Positions 1 through 5,290 of a stretch of 7,471 bases of DNA are shown here, piece by piece. The stretch's first letter is position 1, and the number at the start of each line of letters is the position of its first letter. The stretch spans positions 1-7,471 of the forward strand of contig JAFAKZ010000316.1 in NCBI GenBank assembly GCA_019234745.1, written 5' to 3'. Under the pieces are notes generated by a model. That model was not told where the DNA came from. It searched no databases and saw nothing but the letters and a program-made list of their open reading frames with translations. The stretch comes from Burkholderiales bacterium. GTDB lineage: Bacteria; Pseudomonadota; Gammaproteobacteria; Burkholderiales; Chitinimonadaceae. A program made the translations under genes and the position numbers.

Positions 1-33
1 CGGGTACTTTGTCAGAGGCTCCCTAGCGTCGGT

Positions 34-564
34 TCAACCCAGCAGACCCTGCAATAGGGTCATTCCTTCCGGCCACTCGCCAAAACCGGCATCCGCGTTG
101 ATATGCCCCGCATTGGGTAGGACGATGAGTTGACTGCCCCACTCCGCTGCAAACATGCTTGTACGCTCAAGCCGAGCGTAGGGGTCGTTATCGCTGGCAA
201 CGACGATGCTCGGGAACGGCAAGCGTAACCTCGGTACAGGGCTGAAGCCTGCGGGACCTGTGGGGAAGCTCGGCCGCTCTGCGTCGGCCGGTGCGACCAG
301 CAAGGCACCTGCAATATCGGCACCGCCATAGCGCGCAACACGGGCCACGGCAGCGATGCAGCCAGCGCTGTGACAAACGAGCACAGGTGGCGCCTTGGAT
401 TGGCGAATGGTGGCGTCGAGCGTCTGCACCCAGTCTTCCAACACTGGTGCAGCCCACTCCAGCTGCTGGATACGCAGCCAGTCGGGGTGCTGGCGCCCCC
501 AGTGGCTTTGCCAGTGTTCAGACGACGAGTCGTAAAGGCCGGGATGGATGATGACGGGTGGCAT
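34..564 (-). CDS. RBBP9/YdeN-family alpha/beta serine hydrolase
   Basis: Small cytoplasmic alpha/beta hydrolase of about 176 residues, the usual length of the RBBP9/YdeN family. From the ATG at 564 it opens with MPPVIIHPGL, the first beta strand and the HPG turn typical of the family. The nucleophile motif CHSAG puts Ser at residue 66. The acid is probably Asp127 in SDNDPY and the base His154 in AGHIN, giving a complete Ser-Asp-His triad. There is no signal peptide or membrane segment. The substrate is unknown; family members are esterase-like or peptidase-like. The gene lies just after the phosphatase gene on the same strand and is probably cotranscribed with it. The start is uncertain: a TTG at 606 would add 14 residues, lies 8 bases after the upstream stop and has an AGGCGG just before it, whereas the ATG at 564 has no good Shine-Dalgarno. 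I chose 564 because the family fold begins there. Confidence 0.85.
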   Translation of the reverse strand: MPPVIIHPGLYDSSSEHWQSHWGRQHPDWLRIQQLEWAAPVLEDWVQTLDATIRQSKAPPVLVCHSAGCIAAVARVARYGGADIAGALLVAPADAERPSFPTGPAGFSPVPRLRLPFPSIVVASDNDPYARLERTSMFAAEWGSQLIVLPNAGHINADAGFGEWPEGMTLLQGLLG

Positions 565-614
565 AGGTGTGCGCGGTAGTCGGGGCTTGCCCACAGCATA
601 CCGCAAGATGCCGC

Positions 615-1811
615 CTAGCTCGCAGCCTGCAGCCCCAGCCGACCTACAACGAACGAGACGTCGTCATGGTTGTCGGTACCGCCCAGGTGTGCGGTTACGG
701 CGTTACGCAGGGCGTCGAAGCGTTGTGCGGGCTGCGCCGCCGTTACAGCCTCGAGCAGGCCGCTAGTACCGAACTGCTCGCCGCGGCCGTTGCGCGCTTC
801 CGTTACCCCATCCGAGCATAGAATCACGGTGGCATCATCGCTCCAGCGAACTGTTTCGATGGACGGGTCGAACTCCTCGTCGACCAAAATGCCGAGTGGC
901 GCGTGCGTCGATTTGACGCGCCCGCTCACCTCTCCGACCCGGTCGATCACCAGTGCCTCCGGGAGGCCGCCATTCCAGACGGACAGCGTATGCTGCCTTT
1001 CGTCGATAGCGACCAGCACTGCGGCGACGAAACGCCCGACCGGCAGGCTGCGTCGCAGCTGGGTGTTGATCTCGCGGGCGATGGCCTCGATGCTGAAGTC
1101 CTTTTCCGCCATTGAGTAGAAGGTCAGCACAGCCGGCACGCAGCTAATGGCGGCGGCGAGCCCGTGGCCCGTGCTATCTGCCAACATGAGGTAGGTACAG
1201 CCGCTCGGCGTATTGCTGACCGTGATCACGTCGCCACTGAATTGCACGGCAGGCTGTATCCATTGCTGGATGGTCGCATGGCTGTGCCTGCCGTTGCCCG
1301 TCAGTCCGTTCAGCACGTGACGGGCGAGATCCTGTTCCGCCTCGTTGGCACGGAAGTAGGCGGAAAGCCGGTCCGCATCGTGGGCGATACGCCGCTGCAT
1401 ATCACTGATACGGGCCATCACGTTGATCTTGGCCGCGAGCAGGTGGGTATCGATGGGCTTCAGCAGGTAGTCGTCACCGCCGGCAGCCAGCCCTTCCAGC
1501 ACGTCTTCAGGGTCGGTCTTGGCAGTAAGGAAGATGATGGGCACCCAGTGATCGCCAAATAGCTTGCGTATCTGCCGCGTGGCTTCCAGCCCGTCCATGT
1601 CGGGCATCATCACATCCATCAGGATCAGGTCCGGTCGCATCAGCTCGCAGAAGTCGACAGCCTCACGGCCATCGCATACCACCGTGATGTCGTGCCCAGC
1701 CCGTGCAACAAAGCGCTCCAGCAGGCGACGGTTGGTATCCGTATCGTCCGCTGCAAGAATATTCAATTTGCTTGCCAAAATATCACCAGATGGAACGCTA
1801 TTTGGGGGCAC
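615..1811 (-). CDS. Response regulator fused to PP2C (SpoIIE/RsbU-type) Ser/Thr phosphatase
   Basis: Two-domain signalling protein of about 398 residues. The N-terminal receiver domain (about 16-135) has the acidic pair D22-D23, phosphoacceptor D66 in LMDVMMPDMDG, T96 and K118 in LLKPID, so all residues needed for phosphorylation are present. A short helical linker (about 136-175) leads to a PP2C/SpoIIE phosphatase domain. There the metal-binding aspartates are visible: SGD (192-194), ADSTGHG (211-217), CSDG (332-335) and DNHDD (380-384). Family members dephosphorylate an anti-sigma-factor antagonist (STAS protein) when the receiver is phosphorylated, and so switch a general-stress or motility partner system. 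That role is inferred here, since no histidine kinase, STAS protein or anti-sigma kinase is in the window. The start is uncertain: GTG at 1811 has no clear Shine-Dalgarno and sits just after a small hairpin. A TTG at 1778, preceded by a TGGTGA, would begin close to the first receiver strand. Confidence 0.92.
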   Translation of the reverse strand: MPPNSVPSGDILASKLNILAADDTDTNRRLLERFVARAGHDITVVCDGREAVDFCELMRPDLILMDVMMPDMDGLEATRQIRKLFGDHWVPIIFLTAKTDPEDVLEGLAAGGDDYLLKPIDTHLLAAKINVMARISDMQRRIAHDADRLSAYFRANEAEQDLARHVLNGLTGNGRHSHATIQQWIQPAVQFSGDVITVSNTPSGCTYLMLADSTGHGLAAAISCVPAVLTFYSMAEKDFSIEAIAREINTQLRRSLPVGRFVAAVLVAIDERQHTLSVWNGGLPEALVIDRVGEVSGRVKSTHAPLGILVDEEFDPSIETVRWSDDATVILCSDGVTEARNGRGEQFGTSGLLEAVTAAQPAQRFDALRNAVTAHLGGTDNHDDVSFVVGRLGLQAAS

Positions 1812-1813
1812 TC

Positions 1814-1830
1814 GGTTGCGCGCGGCAACC
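1814..1830. repeat. Short perfect inverted repeat before the phosphatase start
   Basis: GGTTGC (1814-1819) and GCAACC (1825-1830) are perfect complements around a 5-base GC-only loop. The hairpin ends 2 bases before the GTG candidate start at 1811, where a Shine-Dalgarno would normally be. It could reduce initiation at that GTG or simply argue for the downstream TTG start. There is no T-tract, so it is not a terminator. It may be a chance repeat. Confidence 0.4.
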
Positions 1831-1965
1831 CTGCTCTAGTTGCTTAGGTCATCTTACTCGTATGCAGTGTAGGTAAGGTCGACCGATTTTGCTGGCTGTT
1901 GGCGCGACGCAAGCGCCGCCGTAGCAGCAGTGTGGTACCCCTCGACGCGCAAGGAGTTGATTGGG

Positions 1966-1994
1966 AAACAAAAAGCCGGTGCGAGCACCGGCTT
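1966..1994 (-). terminator. Rho-independent terminator of the DUF2917 gene
   Basis: Read on the minus strand, a 9-bp perfect GC-rich stem (arms 1973-1981 and 1986-1994, core AGCCGGTG/CACCGGCT) closes a 4-base loop. It is followed by TTTTTGTTT. It begins 23 bases after the DUF2917 stop codon, so it should end that transcript and make the phosphatase gene an independent unit. Confidence 0.88.
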
Positions 1995-2017
1995 GTGAAT
2001 TGTTGCAAAGGCGCTGA

Positions 2018-2278
2018 TCAGGCACCAATGAGTTGCAGCAGACGCCGCCAGGCTGATTCGCCTTGCTGCGGTGGCTGCAAGTGCAATCGCGCGGCGGCAA
2101 GGGCCTGCACTAGCGCTTCCCCATGACGGCCGATGCGGTGATTCTGGCCACCGCGCAGGATGACGTCCTCGCCTTCCGTGGTGATCCACACGACGCCGTC
2201 CTCGATATCGATCACGCTGCCGGCTTCGACGGGTAGGCTCAGCAGTTCGTCTGGGTTCAAGTGATGTTCGGCTCGCAT
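2018..2278 (-). CDS. DUF2917 domain-containing small protein
   Basis: Protein of 86 residues with the look of the DUF2917 family. It has a small cupin-like beta pattern with a GSVIDIEDGVVWITTEGED core (Gly20 to Asp38), including the conserved Gly-x-x-Trp-hydrophobic-Thr element around Trp31, then a DVILRGGQ turn. The C-terminal third is Ala/Leu/Gln-rich and basic. No signal peptide or membrane span is visible, so it is probably cytoplasmic. Molecular function of the family is unknown. The ATG at 2278 is chosen over an in-frame codon at 2308 because AGGAG lies 7 bases upstream. The gene is monocistronic: it has its own terminator downstream and is divergent from the MocR regulator, which makes it a likely regulatory target of that protein (inference). 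Confidence 0.85.
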   Translation of the reverse strand: MRAEHHLNPDELLSLPVEAGSVIDIEDGVVWITTEGEDVILRGGQNHRIGRHGEALVQALAAARLHLQPPQQGESAWRRLLQLIGA

Positions 2279-2285
2279 GGTGTTT

Positions 2286-2290
2286 CTCCT
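2286..2290 (-). promoter_or_regulatory. Shine-Dalgarno of the DUF2917 gene
   Basis: AGGAG on the minus strand, with a 7-base spacer to the ATG at 2278. This strong, well-spaced site decides the start of the DUF2917 protein. Confidence 0.85.
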
Positions 2291-2333
2291 GTTGAGGGAT
2301 GACGCCACTGTATCGATCCGTGCGCCAGCAAAT

Positions 2334-2398
2334 CAGGCTCAGGCTGTACCTTATTTCGCCATAACAGTGATTGCTGTACCGTCACTGTCATGGTGATT
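2334..2398. promoter_or_regulatory. Repeat-rich putative operator between DUF2917 and mocR-like genes
   Basis: The divergent intergenic region carries several short repeats. CAGGCT occurs twice in tandem (2334-2339, 2340-2345). GCTGTACC is repeated exactly 30 bp apart (2343-2350 and 2373-2380), about three helical turns. A perfect 7-bp inverted repeat ACAGTGA/TCACTGT (2364-2370 and 2382-2388) encloses 11 bp. GTGATT recurs at 2367-2372 and 2393-2398. MocR-type regulators are known to bind direct or inverted repeats in the region shared with a divergent gene and often control themselves. Assigning these repeats to this regulator is inference. Confidence 0.5.
2361..2391 (-). promoter_or_regulatory. 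Weak candidate promoter for the DUF2917 gene
   Basis: On the minus strand ATGACA (2391-2386) resembles a -35 box and TGTTAT (2366-2361) a -10 box, but the 19-base spacer is long. The elements fall inside the inverted repeat, so a protein bound there would block or reposition polymerase. No convincing plus-strand promoter for the regulator could be picked by eye. Confidence 0.25.
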
Positions 2399-2460
2399 TT
2401 TCTGCCAAACTGTTCCTTGGCGTACGTCATGTTGCGGCGCAAGATGCCGTGATACGCGGG

Positions 2461-2468
2461 GAGGAAGG
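2461..2468 (+). promoter_or_regulatory. Shine-Dalgarno of the MocR-type regulator
   Basis: GAGGAAGG ends one base before the ATG at 2470, with the GAGG part 5 bases upstream. It supports this start over the longer open frame reaching back to 2371, which begins with TTG and crosses the repeat region. Confidence 0.7.
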
Positions 2469-2469
2469 T

Positions 2470-3978
2470 ATGGCTCGACGACAAGGTGAGACACTCTACT
2501 CAGTGCTGGCGGACGAGATCGCGGCAATGATCGCGGCCGGCACGCTGCAGCCCGGCGACAAGCTGCCCAGCCTGCGTGAGCTGCGCGACCGGCGCGGCGT
2601 AAGCCTGGCCACGGTGAACGAGGCCTTCCGCGTACTGGAAGAGCGCGCGTTGATCGAAGCGCGCCCGCAGTCCGGCTTCTTCGTGCGCCAGCGCCTGTGC
2701 GAGCCGCCGCCCTCCTCCCGGCCACGCCTGGTGCCGGCCGCCGTCACGGTAAATCGCCGCCTGTGGGACTACCTACAGCTCACGCGCGGCAAGCGGCGTA
2801 GCTTCTGCTATGCCGTGATGTCGCCCTCCTGCTTCCCCAACCGCCAGCTGCAAAAGCTGATGAACGACACCCTGCGCGAGCAGCCGGGCATGTTGTCGGA
2901 CTACGGCGGCCCACGCGGCCTGGAAATCCTGCGCCGGCAGATTGCCGTACACACGCTGGAATGGGGCGGCCGACTGACGGCCGACGATATCCAGGTCACT
3001 GCCGGCGGCATCGAGGCGCTCAACCTGGCTTTGCGCGCCGTCACGCAGCCCGGCGACGTGGTGGCGGTTGAATCGCCCACCTACTTCGGCCTCTTGCAGC
3101 TGTTCGAATCCATGGGCCTGAAGACGCTGGAAATCCCCACCGACCCTGAGCACGGCATGTCGGTGGACGCGCTTGACCTTGCCACACGCGATGGCAACGT
3201 GGCTGCCTGTGTGATGATGCCGAACTTCAGCAACCCCACGGGCAGCTTGATGAGCGATGCGGCCAAGCTACGCCTGGTGAAGCTGCTGGACGAACGCGGC
3301 GTACCCCTGATCGAAGACGATATCTACGGCGAGTTCTATCAGGGCCGCGACCGCCCGCGACCGGCCAAGGCCTTCGACGAAACAGGCAATGTGCTCTACT
3401 GCGCCAGCTATACCAAGCTGGTGGCGCCGGGCATGCGCGTGGGTTGGATTTCCGCGGGGCGCTATAGCTCACAGGTGGAGATCATCAAATACATCAATAC
3501 TTTCTCGACACCCGCCATCATGCAGGCCACGCTGGCGCGCTTCCTGGAGAGCGGCGCCTATGAGCAGCACCTGCGCAAGCTACGCAAGCTGTGCAGCGAG
3601 CAGCTGTGCCGTGTTTCCGATGGCCTGGCACGCTACTTCCCCGAAGGCACGCGTTGGACGCGCCCACGCGGTGGCTATCTGTGCTGGGTAGAGCTGCCGA
3701 ACGGGGTCGATACGATGCGCTTGCTGGAAGATGCCGTGCAGGAGGACATCTCCTTCGCCCCCGGCTCGCTGTTCTCGGCGCGACGCGCCTACCGCAACTA
3801 CCTGCGCCTATGCTGCGGTGAACCCTGGTCGCCCCAGGTGGACGGCGCACTGCGCCGCCTGGGCGAGCTGGCCAAGCGCCACGTGGACCGCGGCGAAAGT
3901 TCACGCCGCAGTGATGCCGGGCTAGTATTGCCCCATCCCGGCCAGGCGCCGCGTATTATCGTACCGCAGACTATATGA
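2470..3978 (+). CDS. MocR-family regulator: GntR helix-turn-helix fused to aminotransferase class I domain
   Basis: Protein of 502 residues with the two-part architecture of MocR/PdxR-type regulators, close in layout to E. coli YdcR. Residues 1-72 form a GntR winged helix-turn-helix: QPGDKLPSLREL, the recognition helix around VSLATVNEAFRVLEE, and the wing ending SGFFV. A linker follows, then a fold-type I PLP domain from about 95 to 465. PLP-site residues are visible: NPTG at Asn255, DDIY at Asp283-Tyr286, the Schiff-base lysine Lys316 in SYTKLVAPGMRVGW, and the carboxylate-binding Arg446 in LRLCCG. PLP binding should therefore be intact, with an amino acid or amine as probable effector. About 30 residues beyond the last aminotransferase element are basic and then proline-rich, with no recognised function. 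It is divergent from DUF2917 and overlaps the methyltransferase gene, so it probably controls both sides. Whether it still has transaminase activity cannot be told. Confidence 0.93.
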   Translation: MARRQGETLYSVLADEIAAMIAAGTLQPGDKLPSLRELRDRRGVSLATVNEAFRVLEERALIEARPQSGFFVRQRLCEPPPSSRPRLVPAAVTVNRRLWDYLQLTRGKRRSFCYAVMSPSCFPNRQLQKLMNDTLREQPGMLSDYGGPRGLEILRRQIAVHTLEWGGRLTADDIQVTAGGIEALNLALRAVTQPGDVVAVESPTYFGLLQLFESMGLKTLEIPTDPEHGMSVDALDLATRDGNVAACVMMPNFSNPTGSLMSDAAKLRLVKLLDERGVPLIEDDIYGEFYQGRDRPRPAKAFDETGNVLYCASYTKLVAPGMRVGWISAGRYSSQVEIIKYINTFSTPAIMQATLARFLESGAYEQHLRKLRKLCSEQLCRVSDGLARYFPEGTRWTRPRGGYLCWVELPNGVDTMRLLEDAVQEDISFAPGSLFSARRAYRNYLRLCCGEPWSPQVDGALRRLGELAKRHVDRGESSRRSDAGLVLPHPGQAPRIIVPQTI

Positions 3979-4679
3979 GCCATCCCGTCGACCAGGGCAT
4001 CCGCTATGATGCCGCCCACGCACGCGCCTATGAGCGCAAGATCCGAGCACTGATTCCGGGCTATGAGACGCTGCACGAGCTGTCGAGCTTTATGCTGCTG
4101 GATCGCCTGCCAGCCGATGCGCGTGTACTGGTAGCGGGTAGTGGTACGGGTGAGGAGTTGGCCCGCTACGCACAGTTGGCACCGGGATGGCGGCTGACTG
4201 GCGTTGAGCCATCCGCCGAGATGAATGCCTGCGCCGTCGCACGTATCGAGGAGGTCGGTGCAAGCGACCGGGTTACCCTAATTCAGGGCAAACCCGGTGA
4301 AGTCGATCTAGGCGGCCCCTACGATGCGGTGACGTCGCTGCTGGTCATGCACTTCCTGCCTGACGATGGCAGCAAGGCGCGCTATCTGGCTGCCTTGGGT
4401 GGCGCACTAAAGCCGAGCGGCACGTTGCTATTGGCCGACCTCACGGGAGAACGCGGGTCGCCCGAATTCGAGACGCTGTTCAAGGTATGGCGCAGCCAGC
4501 AGGATGCGACACGGAACAAAGCTGAGGCCGTAGCGTTGGATTTCGCCCATTTGGCGACGAATGTGCATCCGCTGTCGCCGCAACGCCGAACAACCCTATT
4601 TGCCGAGGCCGGTCTCGTCGTTGAGCAAGCCTATTGGCAATCGCTGGGCTTGCTTGCAGTCAGCGCAACGACGGCTTAG
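3975..4679 (+). CDS. Class I SAM-dependent methyltransferase
   Basis: Cytoplasmic protein of 234 residues with a Rossmann-type methyltransferase core. The SAM-binding glycine loop VLVAGSGTGEE lies at 51-61. The acidic residue after strand 2 is Glu78 in GVEPS. A motif IV-like DAVTSLLVMHFLPD segment and a GGALKPSGTLLLADL strand follow. The N-terminal segment ending IPGYETLHEL resembles the cap of CmoA-like and small-molecule methyltransferases, but the substrate cannot be named. The start ATG overlaps the stop of the regulator gene as ATGA (3975-3978), so translation is probably coupled and expression follows the regulator. The acetyltransferase starts 9 bases after its stop. The family is very broad, so the fold is certain and the function is not. 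Confidence 0.9.
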   Translation: MSHPVDQGIRYDAAHARAYERKIRALIPGYETLHELSSFMLLDRLPADARVLVAGSGTGEELARYAQLAPGWRLTGVEPSAEMNACAVARIEEVGASDRVTLIQGKPGEVDLGGPYDAVTSLLVMHFLPDDGSKARYLAALGGALKPSGTLLLADLTGERGSPEFETLFKVWRSQQDATRNKAEAVALDFAHLATNVHPLSPQRRTTLFAEAGLVVEQAYWQSLGLLAVSATTA

Positions 4680-4688
4680 TAGGTCAAC

Positions 4689-5249
4689 ATGACCGATGCC
4701 TTTGTCGATATGGCTTCCGAACGGCTCAGGCTGGAGCGGATTTGCGAAGCACATGCAGACCAGATGTTTGCAGGCCTGCAGAATCCGCAGCTATACACCT
4801 ATTTCTCAGGGCAGCCACCCGAATCGATACTGGCGCTCCGCAAGCGCTATAGCAGGCTCGCGCTGGGCGAGTCGCCGGCAAGAGACGAGTATTGGCATAA
4901 CTGGATAATGAAGAGGGAAAATTCCAGCGTACCAATCGGCTTCCTTCAGTCCACCATCAAGAAGGACGCGCCAGCCAAGGCTTTGCTCGCATATGTCCTG
5001 TTCCCGGAATACTGGGGCATGGGATACGCTCGGGAAGGACTGGGCACCGTAATCCAGCATCTTGCCAAAACGGCGAAATGCAGCCGTTTCGAAGCGCTAA
5101 TTGACACTAGAAACCGTAGGTCGATTCATCTCCTGGAATCGCTGGGATTCGCTCAGGTCGAGCTTATTCAGGCCGCGGATTTTTTCAATGGTGCATCAAG
5201 TGACGAGTTCAGGTTTCGATTGGACTTGAAGTCCCAATCGAATACTTAG
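4689..5249 (+). CDS. GNAT-family N-acetyltransferase (RimJ/RimL-like)
   Basis: Protein of 186 residues with the RimJ/RimL-type GNAT pattern. It opens with the strand SERLRLERICEAHADQMF (residues 10-27). The acetyl-CoA pyrophosphate loop appears as PEYWGMGYAREGL (106-118), preceded by the strand LLAYVLF. A late DTRNRRSIHLLESLGF helix matches the conserved Asn-x-x-Ser-x-x-x-hydrophobic-Glu-x-hydrophobic-Gly-Phe element. It should transfer acetyl from acetyl-CoA to an amine, which may be a protein N-terminus, an amino acid or a small molecule. The substrate is not evident. AGTAGGT just upstream of the ATG is a usable Shine-Dalgarno, and the 9-base gap to the methyltransferase supports one transcript. 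GC content is somewhat lower than in the regulator gene. It is convergent with the peptidase gene. Confidence 0.88.
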   Translation: MTDAFVDMASERLRLERICEAHADQMFAGLQNPQLYTYFSGQPPESILALRKRYSRLALGESPARDEYWHNWIMKRENSSVPIGFLQSTIKKDAPAKALLAYVLFPEYWGMGYAREGLGTVIQHLAKTAKCSRFEALIDTRNRRSIHLLESLGFAQVELIQAADFFNGASSDEFRFRLDLKSQSNT

Positions 5250-5290
5250 GCTAGCTCGCCACAAACCATATGCGCGGAGCGCGGTAGCGA

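Noticed and set aside
670..1562. Several plus-strand open frames opposite the phosphatase gene
   Set aside because: They are antisense to conserved receiver and PP2C motifs and show no family features of their own.
1854..2189. Minus-strand open frame of 111 codons across the DUF2917 3' end and terminator
   Set aside because: It overlaps the DUF2917 gene in another frame, runs through a strong terminator, and its composition (Arg/His/Ala-rich) is that of a GC-rich shadow frame.
3518..3904. Minus-strand open frame of 128 codons inside the regulator gene
   Set aside because: It is an Arg/Pro/Ala-rich shadow of the high-GC aminotransferase coding sequence.
5250..5290. Possible terminator between the convergent acetyltransferase and peptidase genes
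   Set aside because: The 41-bp gap has short GC-rich repeats (GCGC around 5272-5281) but no stable stem with a T-tract in either direction.
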